From assembly GCA_033439255.1 (NCBI GenBank), contig CM065879.1, positions 3,602,501 through 3,666,500 on the forward strand: 64,000 bases of DNA, written 5' to 3'. The translations under genes were made by a program, and so were the position numbers. Origin of the DNA: Hericium rajendrae. Lineage: Eukaryota; Basidiomycota; Agaricomycetes; Russulales; Hericiaceae. The first letter of the stretch is position 1; every line of letters begins with the position of its first letter. Below, piece after piece: positions 10,683 through 22,503 of the stretch. The notes beneath the pieces were generated by a model. It worked only from the letters and a program-made list of their open reading frames with translations. It did not search any database and was not told the origin of the DNA.

Positions 10683-11283
10683 TCACAATATGTCGGCGCC
10701 ATCCAAGTTGTTCGGGCAATCGACGCCCTTCCAGCGTTCGCCGAGTGGCACAGGTTGGTTACGACCCAGACCAGCCTCAATCTTCGCACTGACGAACAAG
10801 TGTGGAAAGCTCTCTAAATCTCTGGCCTGGCCGGCAATCATCTTTCCCCACTCCAGTAACGTCTGGGTGTTATTATCCAAGTAAACCCGAAGCCGTACCC
10901 TATCGATGATTTCAGGGCGGAACCCAAGAAACTTAAGAGCCCAGCAAAGCTCAGGAGCTGTGTGTGAGGGGACATATAAGTCGATATTGGTGTAGGCTCA
11001 TGCAGGTACGCACACTTTTGGAATTCCTGGTCGAGGAATCCGGCTGGGAGGGTCGCTCGCCAAAAGTCCTGCAATGCGTTTTCGGACAGGTCGGCGGCGC
11101 GCTCCAGCCGCACCGCGTCGGCATTGCGGAGGATGTTTCGTGCAGTCTCGCGGGTGACGCCATATATCTCGACCTCTGCGATGATATGATGAATGGCAGC
11201 GGGCGAGTACAGAGAACGGGAGACGTACTCGCGAGAACTTCTTCAGTCCTGAAGGCGTCGGGGTGGGTGAAATACTGGGTCAT
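10683..11283 (-). CDS. small unknown protein, three exons
   Basis: I do not recognise this protein. Three exons splice cleanly with GT..AG ends. Exon 1 from 11283 gives MTQYFTHPDAFRTEEVLA. Exon 2 gives KVEIYGVTRETARNILRNA, ERAADLSENALQDFWRA and FLDQEFQK. Exon 3 gives SPELCWALKFLGFRPE, VYLDNNTQTLLEWGKMIAG, LFVSAKIEAGLGRN and WKGVDCPNN, ending ADIL at 10683. Length is about 150 residues, with no signal peptide and no membrane segment. The regular codon use and frame-preserving splice sites make it a real gene in my view. The amphipathic helical stretches hint at a small, mostly helical cytosolic protein, but no function follows from sequence. Confidence 0.6.
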
Positions 11284-12252
11284 GGTATCGGGTGGCGGGT
11301 TCGGCGAGATTCAGCGGGTCCAGGGTTTAGTGGAGGATGGGTAGAGACGAGGGTGTATAGACAGCAGTGGGTGTGAGATGCAGTATGCAGAGATACGGGG
11401 GATGCAAACTGAATGTTGATTCTGGAGGACATCCTGGTGCTTAAATACACAGAATGCATGGCAAGGTCAAATCGACTTGTCCGGAGAATGGGAGCTACGC
11501 TTTGAGTGTTGAGAGCTAAATCAAATATAGACAAAGCGCTCGGCCATCGCTAAGTGCGCTGAGTACATAGCGATGCTACAGCTAACCGTCCTTATTTGGC
11601 TCTGTCTGTGAGTGTCGCGAAACGAAATCCACAATTGACATTCCTACCTCACTTAGAGGAAGTGTTTCCAGAGTCTATCAGGAAGCTAGACCAATTTAGA
11701 CAATGCACTTGGCCAATGGGTGGAGAGCTAAGTCCTGAGGCCTGAGGTGCCGGGGCTCATTGTTGTGGCAAGTGCCACTTCGTTGCCTCTCCGGATCTCT
11801 CGAACTCCCAATCAGATCAGAAATAAGATGTTCAGACGAGAGACGCGCAGAGGCAATGGGGCAACGGGGACGTACCTGCGGCGAGATCCTCTTGGGTTGT
11901 GGTAAACGGTGAAAGGTGGTCAGGGATGGATCCAGATCTGACGTTGACGGCAGAATGGCGTCTGCGTCCGGATGCTTGACATTCACCACACGTTTCAAGC
12001 ACACTTACGTACAGGACGGTATAACACAGCGCGCGCTGGTTCTGCAGTTCTGCAGTCGATGCCGCCGACTCGACGGTGGCCAGTACTAAATACTTGGTAA
12101 AGTTTCTGAAGCAGTTCCTGCTCGGTCTGTTGAATCCGAATCGTTGATCTGCTGATTGCTTAGTCAGCAGAATATCGGCGCCGCCCGGACGGGAGGGGAA
12201 GTGCAGACGGCGTCACTCCATCACGGTCACGCTTTTACCTATCCCGACCACC
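11284..12252. other. intergenic, about 970 bases
   Basis: Open frames here (11280-11534 and 11696-12004, both minus) lack recognisable domains. The right end is the promoter of the ATP synthase subunit h gene. I see no gene. Confidence 0.35.
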
Positions 12253-12829
12253 ATGTCCTCCGTCCTCAGGAACGTTGCCAGCGCCGTACGTCCCCTCTTT
12301 GCAGTTGCGGTGCAGAATACTGAACATTCGATGCAGGCCCGTGCGGCATCGCGTTCGCGCACGTTCGCGACGAGCGCTGTCGCCCGCAAGGGTGTGTTGT
12401 CCATTTCGTTGCGCTGTCCTCCGGCTCTGACCGACATGTCGCGCCTGCGTGCTCGCGGTTCATTCTCTCTGCAGATCTTGTGCAGGATCTCTATATCAAG
12501 GAGCTAAAATCGTACAAACCCACGCCGCCGGTACGTCTGTCGCCCATCTCCCAACTCGCACGCTCGCGTACTGTCGTCTGACTACCGTTGTTCACACAGG
12601 CAAAGGACGCCCACATCGGCGTCGTGCAGCCCTTCCACGTTCCCCCGCCGCCCCAGGTGCCCGCGCTCCCGGATCTCGCGCCCGAGCTCTCCGCGTACGA
12701 CGCGGCGGAGCCGACGCGCGCTGGCGCGGAAGTTAAGGTAGTGCCTGGCGAGGCCGGCGCTGGTGCTGGTGCGAGACGTACCTCGCGTTCTTGGAGGCGG
12801 ATGAGCCGGCCGAGGAGGCGCATCACTGA
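12253..12829 (+). CDS. ATP14: F1Fo ATP synthase subunit h (fungal Atp14 family), mitochondrial
   Basis: Subunit h is part of the peripheral stalk of the mitochondrial ATP synthase. Exon 1 starts MSSVLRNVASA at 12253. The next exon gives ARAASRSRTFATSAVARK, completing an arginine-rich presequence. The third gives DLVQDLYIKELKSYKPTPP, the family's most conserved segment. The last gives AKDAHIGVVQPFHVPPPPQ, an acidic region and an end of TYLAFLEADEPAEEAHH at a stop at 12827-12829. The final 20 residues need one extra base near 12765 (G-rich); the frame as written instead runs on into an arginine-rich tail ending at 12833, which is unlike the family. Size (about 120 residues) and order of motifs fit Atp14. 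It sits 520 bases before the mitochondrial RNA polymerase gene. Confidence 0.85.
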
Positions 12830-13350
12830 GTGATGGGGTGTAGAGTAGTAGGCGTGGTCGAGGTGGAAAAATAGATCTGGATTGTGTTTTCCTCGTGTGC
12901 GTACCGCGCGTGACGCTGGGGTTGCTTTTCGAGCATGATCGTAGGTAAAGCTTTGCAGAGGATTGCTCCTTGTTACGGGTATCGCCAAGCTTGCGAAAGT
13001 CCGGAATGGCAAGTCAAATTCTGGAGCGAGTTACGTCCCTTCCAACCTCAGCATTCCTGGTCCGCAAGACTGCACTTTCAGAATCGAAACCTATTGATCC
13101 ACGCTTCTATTTCATCGTCTTGAGTGCCAGAGTACAGTACAAAATTGAGGGCACCCATGTCATGCGACAATCCGTTCCAAAGTTGTTCTGCAGTAAATGT
13201 TGCGGAATAATATTGCTCGCGCTGGCAGAGAGTAAGAGCAGCTTAGTCAGCAGGGCGGGCCGAGAACAGTGGCGGAAGACCAAAAATGCTTTCACAGCAA
13301 GACTTGTCCGTCCTCGACGACGACAACGACGACGAGCAGCGCGCGCCAAC
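12830..13350. other. intergenic between ATP14 and mitochondrial RNA polymerase
   Basis: The frame of the next gene stays open upstream to about 12970, but the residues there do not look like a presequence and the start at 13351 has a good context (CCAACATG). No other gene is visible. Confidence 0.4.
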
Positions 13351-16300
13351 ATGATTCCCCTTTCCCGACGCAGCGCCTCGAAAAATGTCGAGACGACTTT
13401 ACTGTCGTACTCCCGCCAGCGCCTCCCGCGCCCCGCCCGTCTCTTCTACTCGACGCCTTCAAAACGCAACAGCGCACCTGCCTCCGCGCCTGCGACACGC
13501 GGGCCCGCTGTCGCCGACTTGCCCCCTCGTTTCTCAACAGCGCGGATACCGGCGCCAGCGACATGAACAGCTTCCTGCGTGGCCAGGCGGCGTACACGAT
13601 GGTGCCTACGCCACTGCCCGACGACCGCTCGTCCAAGGAGAACGACATGTACTTCACAGACACCGCGACCCAGGACCTGCTCAGTGTCATGGACGCATGT
13701 CTACAGGGCCTCTACGATGTCCCACGTGCGAAGACAATTTTCGACGACCTTCGCGCACGCAAGAAGGGCGATCCCAATCTGTCTGTCAGGCTGTACAACC
13801 AGTTCCTCCAGGCGTACATCGAGATGGCAAGCACGAAGGACATCAAGAAGCGTGCGCTGTGGATCGAGGATGCGTGGACCCTGTTTGAGGTCCTGGAGAG
13901 AGGCGAGGAGAAGGTGCACCCGACGGCAATGTCGTATGCGTTGGCTCTTGTAATGTGGTCAAGGTGCGCTGCGAGGAAAAACAGTCATAGTACCCATGCT
14001 AACTCCTATTAGGTTCTCAGCATCGGACAACTCTCCGACCTACATACGCGACATGGCCTTCAAATCACCTAATGCCCTCCTCCGCAGCATGATGGACCGG
14101 CAGATTTCCGTGTCACAAGTCATCGCAAGTCGCGGCATCGACAATTCGGAAGAGGCAGAGACACTCATGAAGGCGCTATCGTCCGCGGCGATGGACATGA
14201 ACCTCCTGCATGTAGTCCAGGAGCTCGGCGAGGCCGATGCCCTTGGGCGCACCGAGCCGGATGCACTCGACGAAATACCCGAAGTCATGCCTGTTCGTGT
14301 GCCAGAAAGGGTATGTATGCGTCCTCACTTCAGTAGTCCGGCGTGCTCATACTTTCTGGATTTACATAGCTCAACAAAGCTGGTGAGGTCGAAACTGGCC
14401 CGTTAGACCCGTCCAAACCCACTCCCAACACCATTCCCTTCAATCTCGACAACCTCCGCAAATACCTCGCGCAATTCAATCTTGCACGTCGCGTACTACC
14501 TGATGATGTCTCTGCGCGCCAGCGGATACTTGAAGAATCGGTGCACGATGAGGCCGTCGAGCGCCTACGGTACATGGCTGAGAAGCTCGACGACCTCGGC
14601 ATTGATGGTCCCGAACTCAACTCCCGCGGCTTGCAGAAATGGATGTGGACGTGGCACCAGAAACTCAAGGAGCGATTGAAGGGAGACATTGCAGAACTGA
14701 TCGATGAGGAGAAGTACAGTACCAGTATGTTTCCATCTCACATAGAATCTGCAGCGGGTAGCGCGCTGACTCTCTTCCTGGCATTGCAGGCCGCCACAGA
14801 ACCACTTATAGACTGAGCCCGTTCCTCTCGCTGCTCAAGCCCGAGAAGCTGTCCCTGATGGCCATCCTGGAGATCATGCGCCTGCACGGCTCAGGCGGCG
14901 TCAGCGATGGGATGAAGACCGCCCGCGCGCTGCTGACCGTCGGCAAAGCCGTTGAGATCGAGTACAAGGCGCAGATGTGCCGCAAGAACAAGATCGCGAT
15001 CCCCGCGAACGTCGGCACGATACCCGGCTACTTCTCGCGCCTTTCGTACCGTGACCTGCACGCGCGCCGCGTCGCCGCGTTCAAGTACTCCGAGGACGCG
15101 GAGGACTGGACGGCCGAGTGGACGCAGACGACGAAGGTCAAGGTCGGGAGCTTCTTGGTCGATCGCTTGATGGAGGTCGCGTTGGTCGATCGGACGGCGA
15201 TGAACAAGAGGACGGGCGAGGAGGTGACGGAGGAGCACCCGGCGTTCTTCCACTCGTATGAGTATGTCAGGGGACACAAGTTGGGCGTGATCAAGCTCAA
15301 CCCTGTCGTCGCGGCGAGAATGGCGAAGGATGGTCTGCGGGAGACATTGCACCCTCGGCATCTGCCTATGTTGGTGAAGCCCAAGCCGTGGCTGGGTCCC
15401 AGTGACGGTGGATACATCTACAACAAATGTGCGTTTTCCTTTATGTCTACCACGCTGTCGTATTGACTTGTAGTATGCATAGCACCCGTCATGCGGTTCA
15501 AAGAGTCGAAGGAGCAACAAGCCTACCTGAAGCGCGCCGCCGAGCTGGGCAACGTCGAGCTCGTCTTCGCCGGACTCGACGTGCTCGGCGCGACGCCGTG
15601 GAAGATCAACCGCCGCTTGTTTGATGTTGTGCTCGAGGTCTGGAACCGAGGAGAGCGCATGGGCAAGCTCCCTCCGGCGGTGTACGACGTACCCGAGCCG
15701 GAGAAACCTGAGAACGTAGAAACAGACCCGGCGGCGCGCAACGTGTTTTGACGCGCCAGCGTGCGTGGTTGCAGGAGCGCGCGAACACGCATTCGGATCG
15801 GTGTAGCGTGAACTACAAAATCGAGATCGCCCGGACGGTACGTTTCTCCTTCGATGCCTACCTGAATTCTTGACGAATTGGCTGATTGTCCAGTTCCTGA
15901 ACGATACCCTGTACATGCCGCACAACCTCGACTTCCGAGGACGTGCGTACCCCATTCCCCCTCATCTGAACCACATTGGCGACGATCTCAGTCGTGGCCT
16001 ACTCCTCTTTGCCGAGTCGAAGCCCCTTGGCGAGCACGGTCTGCGCTGGCTCAAGATTCACCTTGCCAACTTGTACGGGTACGACAAGGCGACGTTCGAA
16101 GAGCGCGCCGAGTTCGTCCACCAGCATCTCGACGACATCTTTGACAGCGCTGAGAACCCCCTTTCGGTAATTGCATTTCGCTCTCACACATTGCGCATGT
16201 ACTGATCCGGTTCGCATAACGCAGGGCAAGAGATGGTGGTCCAAGGCCGACGACCCCTGGCAGTGTCTCGCGACCTGCATGGAGCTCAAGTCGGCGCTCG

Positions 16301-17911
16301 ACTCGCCTGACCCACTCGCATACGAGTGCTCGCTGCCCGTGCACCAGGACGGGACGTGTAACGGTCTGCAGCACTACGCTGCGCTCGGTGGCGATGCGCG
16401 CGGCGCGAAGCAGGTGAACCTCGATGTCGCGGACCGGCCGTCGGATGTGTACACCTACGTCGCGAACATGGTGGAGAAGTCCATGCTGGAAGACGTTGAG
16501 AAGGGCGATAAGTTTGCCATGCTGCTGACGGGCAAGATCGCGCGTAAAGTGTGAAGCAGACGGTGCGTGTTGTAGCTGATGATTAGGCTGGGAGTTTGTT
16601 GATGGGTGGCTGCAGGTCATGACTACAGTGTATGGCGTTACCTTCATTGGCGCGCGTGAGCAGATTCAGAAGCAGCTGAAGGATCGTGGCGATATCGAGG
16701 AGGAACAGATCTACATGGCATCCATCTACCTGGCCAAGAAGGTTTGCCGCCATCTTATTTTGCCTGATTATATCTGATCTCTTAACGTTCGCAGGTCATG
16801 CAATGTATCGGAGATCTGTTCACCGGCGCACAGGCTATCCAGGACTACCTCACCACCGCCGCTCGCCTCATCGCCAAGTCTGTACCGGGCGACCGCCTTG
16901 ACGAGGTGATGAAGCTGCGCAAGGAGCCGAGGCTGAAGACCAGCCGCAAACCTCCGGCCAACCGCTTGCAGAAGGAGCAGATGACGTCGGTCGTGTGGAC
17001 GACGCCGCTTGGCCTGCCGATCGTGCAGCCGTACAGGAAGATCAAGCGCAAGCAGATCGTCACGAGCGTGCAGTCGGTGTATATCTCGGACCCAAATACG
17101 CCGTCCGAGGGTGCGTTGATTTCGATTGCTTTTTTGTGGGGTATTCTGCTTATTGGATTTCGTGTGCAGTCAATGCGCAGAAGCAGGCCACTGCGTTCCC
17201 GCCGAACTTCATCCATAGTCTTGATGCTACTCACATGCTGCTTACTGCATTGGAGTGCCGGGTATGTTTAATTAAAATTTTGCTGCTGTGATTGCATATT
17301 GATGGAATACTTGTGTAGACACAAGGTCTCACGTTCGCGTCTGTCCACGACTCGTACTGGACCCACCCCAGCACAATTGACCAGATGTCTGCCATCATCC
17401 GCGACACCTTCATCGCCCTGCATTCATCTGACGTCCTTCGACGACTTGACACCGAGGTTCGTGCCGCATTTTTATCATCTTATCTGAAGTTCTCACCCAT
17501 CATTCATCATCATAGTTCCGCGAACGATACAAGGGATACAAAGTGCCTGCCGCATCCCTCCGAACCGTGACTTTCCTGCGCTCTCCCGAATTGGAAAAGG
17601 CGGTCGAAGAAGGCAAGCTGGATCCAGAAGCTGAGGCACTTGTCGACGAAGCCCCAGAGACCTCCCTCGTCAAGACCATTTCGCGCGAGGAACTGAGGAT
17701 CCTCCTGGCCAGCGACGCCCGACGGCGCAAGGCCAAGGGCAAAGTGCTGCGGGAGGATGAAGATGAGGATATGGAGGACGAAGCGGAGGAGGGCGCGCGC
17801 AGCTCGTTGAAGGACAAGTTCGTCAACCTGACGGATGTGCTGCCCGAGCTGCCGAAGAAGGGCGAGTTCGACGTGAACAAGATCAAGAAGTCGCTTTACT
17901 TCTTCTCGTGA
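13351..17911 (+). CDS. RPO41: mitochondrial DNA-directed RNA polymerase (Rpo41, T7-like)
   Basis: The single-subunit polymerase that transcribes the mitochondrial genome. The start at 13351 gives an arginine/serine presequence ([19 protein letters not shown]). An N-terminal helical/PPR-like part follows ([19 protein letters not shown]), then the fingers and palm. Motif A lies around [18 protein letters not shown] (about 16340-16400), motif B is [15 protein letters not shown] across an intron (about 16545-16640), and motif C is [10 protein letters not shown] with the second catalytic Asp (about 17340-17370). An acidic insert ([12 protein letters not shown]) precedes a C-terminus of YFFS at 17911; the family end is aromatic. 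At least nine introns are present. The frame needs one extra base near 13545, 15748 (run of T) and 16553 (KVVKQT needs GTGG). The last is inside the active site of an essential, single-copy gene, which strongly suggests assembly error. Confidence 0.92.
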
Positions 17912-18317
17912 TCCCCCTCTTGCACCTTTCGCTTTCTGCTGGTCTCGCATGGTATTATTGACTATTAGCATCATCGACATCCCCACTCTATTTCCCGCTT
18001 CTGTTCATCTACACATCTCGCATGCCACTCGTTCAGCTCGCACTGCATTGATCTATGCATCCCACACGCATTTGCTTTGCTACACCGACATCTGATCCCA
18101 TTCCATTTTACTTTACCTCGTCTGGTATCTAATCCACATGCTTTTGCATAGTACTTACTGCCACGGAGGGTCATGCTCGTCGCGGACTCTCACATAGAAA
18201 CAAGGAAATCATAGATAATAAGTGGAACCTATCGAGTGTGCGAACGATGTTTGATACACAAATCATGGTATATTAAATCTTCCGCCATGGGTATAGTACC
18301 CAGTACACGCTGGACGC
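17912..18317. other. convergent 3' intergenic region
   Basis: Pyrimidine-rich, AT-richer spacer between the converging RNA polymerase and polymerase epsilon subunit genes. No coding sequence is seen. Confidence 0.4.
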
Positions 18318-20545
18318 TCAGTCGTCGGACTCCATCTCCACAACACTATCAGAAACGTTCATATTCAGAATAACATGTATACCTGCACAGATATGACAAC
18401 TTACCAAGCCTCCGACTCCCTATTCGCGGGGGTATATGCCGAGAAATTAAACGAATGGCCGACGAAGCTGCCTGGGTTGAGGACATGGCACCCTTCGTAA
18501 GTCATCCGGTAACTTTCATATTTGTCTGCGAGGATGACCTGGGCAAGATACCCATCAAACAGTAGGTCACACAAGGATAAAAGCGTGCGTACCGCTGTTG
18601 GGAGAGGATACAAACGCAGGGCGTGGTCGTACTCGGACAGCACTGGCTGGACATTGTTCGTGAGTGGTGATAGATGGCTCTGGTCGAGAATGGATTGCAC
18701 AAGCTAGACGTTCTTGTCAGCCGTAGTCTCACAAGGAAAGAAGGGTCGCACATATCGCTTCAGATCCTCATTCCTGACAGACGGCTTGACACCAACGAGG
18801 TTCCTTAGCATGCGTGCCATCATGTCCTCGCGGAAAATCACGATCTCCTGCGCGAAGAACTTGATCCTGCATGGATTGCTCGCGAAGTGGATTTTCGGGA
18901 CCTTGGACTTCAGCCGGGAGGTGAAAGAAGACAGGAGCGGGCGACGGGGAAGGATGGAATTGACGGCGAGGTCGAGCGGGCCGGGGACGAGGATGAAGTG
19001 CGTGTTTTGCGTTATGAGAGGTATGACGAGATGAGGTCTGCTAGGGCGTCGAAGCCCTCTATCGGCGTCTTGTATCAGTCACCATTCAAGTGAGACGAGA
19101 GCATATCCGACCTTGATAACGCGAAATATCCCTGCTATTCCCCTGTGCGATGCCTCGACTGGTGAAGTTACCACACAGCACCATTACCTTCGGGATAAAG
19201 CTGTTCTCGATGCAGTTATCGAATATCTTGCCCAGGCCTCGGAGCGTGTCCGGGTGATCCAGCCAAACGTCAGACAGAAAAAAGAAGTTGATGCCTGCGA
19301 AGTCTTCTTGAATGCGGATGGTATACTTCGCCTGAAGCCAATGTGTCAGAACTGCCTGCCATGTTATGTAGATGCAGAATTGAGAGGCACTCACATCGTC
19401 TTCTGGGGTCGTTGCGCCCTGTCCGAGGAAGTCTACGTGTCCATATATCGAGCTAGATTTATGGTTAGTGCATGTTGTCACAATCGTACGTAGGTGGGCG
19501 GCCTAACCGGGCAGTCTCGCGGCTTTCGCATGGTGGATGTCCAACGGCAATGACAACAAACGTCGCGTCTTCGGTGTAGTCTCCTTCAATCAGTACGAAG
19601 GAACCCTCGGTAAACAAGCCTTCACTCGGTTGGTCCTGCGGTGCTCGCCCACTCAGAAAGGCACATAGGCATAAACATGGGACCTACGAGAAGGGAGAAA
19701 TCTAGTTCGACAACCCCATCCTGGTCTTCAATGCATAGCTTGCCTTCTTTTGAGTGCGACAACATGCCGAACAGCAGGAATCGCGCTCCTGCGCGACCAA
19801 GAAGTTGTTTCGTGGACCTGATCTAGAAGATGAAACTCTACATCACCGTAGGCGGGGCAGATACATTGGTGAATACCGTCAGTAGGTGCTCTCTATCGCG
19901 CGTCGGTAGTGTCGACGGTGTAAAATGCTCGTTCCTTAGTATCGTCTGCTTGATGATGTTAAGTCGATTGCGGATGGCCCACACACGAGATTCGGCAGTG
20001 CCAAGTGTAGATGGAGCATGTGAGGCCCTGTTCAGAATCTCAATTTCGCGAAATGGAGCTGTGTCATAGCACTGACTTTTCGAACGCACCGCGCTCGACC
20101 GACCAGTTCCACAGTGGCATCTCGAATGCATTGATGAAGAAAAGATGCTTCTCAGGATCAAGAGGCCCGTCATCTCTTTGACTCCCGTGCCCATGTTCGC
20201 CTGCATCCTGCAACGCTTCATAAACGCGCTTCAGCACGCTCAGCGAAACCTTCATAACAGCATCTGAAGTTCAGACGATATCAGCAGGAATCACGGATGG
20301 ATGAGCACAAACACGGACTTGCCGTCTTGTCTGTTATATTCTTTTGCTATCAACTCTATGGAAGACTCGACATCCTCGTCGGCGATGTCATGCTTGTCCA
20401 GCACATTTTCTAGGAACGCGACCTCGTTAGGACCTAATGAATGGCTGTATTTCCGGAAGATCTAGCCCGCAGGTTAACACTAGTTGAGAAATCTTTAGTA
20501 ATGCTTGCTTGCCTGGATAATAGTTCGCTGACGAGGCTGGGACAT
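18318..20545 (-). CDS. DPB2: DNA polymerase epsilon subunit B (Dpb2/POLE2)
   Basis: The essential second subunit of DNA polymerase epsilon, which ties the leading-strand polymerase to the CMG helicase. The start at 20543-20545 gives [16 protein letters not shown] intron (gcaagc...ctag) then leads into [18 protein letters not shown] and [15 protein letters not shown]. The middle holds the OB-fold region and [13 protein letters not shown]; the inactive calcineurin-like phosphoesterase fold has [18 protein letters not shown] and [12 protein letters not shown]. The C-terminus carries [17 protein letters not shown]-like sequence, [20 protein letters not shown] and [13 protein letters not shown], ending CVVEMESDD at the stop at 18318. 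Many small introns interrupt it. A double ACGCGT palindrome lies about 70 bases upstream of the start. The family call is clear from the C-terminal blocks. Confidence 0.88.
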
Positions 20546-20615
20546 GGTCCGAATAGAAGTGTTCAGTGGGTGTACGTAGTCGGCTATTGTGGACTGGGCA
20601 AGGTGAGCGGAGCGC

Positions 20616-20631
20616 ACGCGTCGCGACGCGT
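20616..20631. promoter_or_regulatory. palindromic double MCB (ACGCGT) element upstream of DPB2
   Basis: The sequence ACGCGTCGCGACGCGT is a perfect 16-base palindrome holding two ACGCGT hexamers. In yeasts ACGCGT is the MluI cell-cycle box bound by MBF before S phase, and replication genes are its classic targets. It sits 71 bases before the DPB2 start codon. Binding here is inferred. Confidence 0.55.
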
Positions 20632-21210
20632 TTATTGGCCTTTATTTGTAGACTGGTGACCGAGTCTCTAGAACACAACGAGGCGGGGAGGGTTGTGTTT
20701 AGAGACTGGTGGAACTCGGAGTGGCGCAATAGGGCGGAACCTTATGATCGAGAGCGATCGAGTGCTGCACGTGAAAGTACATGTGACCGCGGCGCGTCTG
20801 AGGTCGAGCGCGAGAAGTCGCGGCGCACTTTAATCATCCTCGCAGCTTATTTGCACATACACATTGTATAATACCATTTAACAACACAAGAACTACCTTG
20901 GACATGTTTAGGCTTCGATGGAACCATCCCCGATGCTACGCGGGTTTGGTCACGAAGCTCTTAAGCCTCTACGGGGGCACATCGTACAACCACTGCATGC
21001 GGCGCATCGCTGGGCTTTGAATCCTCGAAAAAAAAACTGAAGGGCTACGAGCCCTACGAGCTCTTCTATCATACAGTCTTGGGAATTGATACCACAGACC
21101 ATACAGGGAACAGGCTTAGAAGTTCAAACAGCTCGACGAGATGGGAAGAACAGTCCAACCGGCAAAGCCTGACACTAGGCTACGCATAGTGCACAGACTC
21201 CATCAGAAAA

Positions 21211-22057
21211 TCAGTGTTGCTGGCCTTGATAAGCCATTCTACGGAGCAAATGCCACTCATCTCGGCACACCATAATTCGGATATGTGACACCAGTATCGA
21301 CGATGTATTGACGCTGACCGCGAAGGTTTCCCATATGGATGCACTCACCACTGAGCACTGGCCCTGAATCCCGGGAAAAAGGCGGCCAAGCTCAAAGTTT
21401 TCAAAGAGTAGGTGAGTCCGAATTATGTTCTTCTGAATTTTAGATAGGTACAAACCAAGCGACATTATACGGCTCGTACAAAGCGTCAGCGAAGAAAGGC
21501 ATGTGCGCACCTTCAACATTGACCGAGGCCTGTCGACAGTGACTAGGATCTTTTGGATATACATGCCCGCACATTCCCGCATTGGTTGCCGCTTGGATCG
21601 AACAAGATGTTTCGGGAGAATGTGGCCGCAGCCTAGATTTTTCGTGTCACCTGTAAGTCAATGTTCAAATCGGCTAGGTTGACAGAATGAAATATTCTTA
21701 CCAGACGAGAAACGGCCCCCACATGTGTCCCAAAGCAAGTCAGTGTCAATACATCCCTGTCTGCGCTGCTTACGGACTGTTGACCTTCTAGCAGGAATAG
21801 CACTGGGTTGTCACGGAGCCTCGCAGACGGCTTTTCTTAGTGCTTGCCCAATGTGAACCGACGTGAGCACTCGCAACACCCAAGAAAATCAAACCGTGCA
21901 ACTTACGATATAGTCGAGCGCGACAGAGCATGCTCGTATCGGGCTCGAGTATGAATAATTTGCGAGCATGATGAAGGAGCGACGCGGCCTCTGCGCTCAA
22001 CCTCAGGCGCGCCGCGGTCACATGAACTTTCACGTGCGGCAATTGAGTGGCATTCAT
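21211..22057 (-). CDS. unknown protein, several small exons
   Basis: I do not recognise this protein. Exon 1 from 22057 gives MNATQLPHVKVHVTAARL, LSAEAASLLHHARKLFILEP and SMLCRARLY, then a consensus donor (GTAAGT). The next exon gives QKPSARLRDNPVLFLLEG, SSADRDVLTLTCFGTHVG and AVSRL. The third gives AAATFSRNILFDPSG and, after a point that seems one base short near 21567, MRECAGMYIQKILVTVDRP and RSMLK. The last gives KNIIRTHLLFENFELGRLF and ends RRMAYQGQQH at 21211. No membrane segment or signal peptide is clear. The first two exons have convincing splice sites and protein-like composition; the last two are less sure. It is divergent from the citrate carrier gene. Confidence 0.45.
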
Positions 22058-22503
22058 CCCGATTCGTCCGTAAGGCCGCTCCCTATTGCGCCACTCCGAG
22101 TCCTACTAACCTACTTTATTTGGCTAACCAGCAGAAATGGCCGAGTCCAGGAGAGAAAGAGCATCAATGTACGCCAAAATGACCCTCTTTACAGTAATAC
22201 ATTTTCAGAGATCGAGCTGACGCCTTGATTGATATGTACATAATATATGCAATAGGTAGCATCGGAAAACCACAGCCTGTCCAACCATCTATTCAGTTCG
22301 ACAAAGTCAAGGGTATGCCGTAAATAGCCAAATAAGGAATGTCGTTTCCACGATATTCCTTCCTTCCTTCGTTGCAAGTCGGATTGGTACACTTCTACCG
22401 AACGTCTGAAAGATCGCTCTCGGGTCGGTGGTCGCCAAAGAGTGCTCCCCTTCCTCTCCCATCATTCACCGTCGAAGCTAGGGAGACGAACCTGCTTAGC
22501 ATC
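22058..22503. promoter_or_regulatory. divergent promoter region, unknown gene and citrate carrier
   Basis: A 446-base spacer between start codons pointing apart. No TATA box is obvious. Polypyrimidine leader sequence precedes the carrier start. Confidence 0.35.

Noticed and set aside
14891-15955. 354-codon minus-strand open frame
   Set aside because: It lies antisense to mitochondrial RNA polymerase exons; GC-rich codon use leaves the opposite strand open. No domain.
20990-21020. TTTGAATCC word as a possible tRNA
   Set aside because: No paired arms around it; followed by a run of A only.
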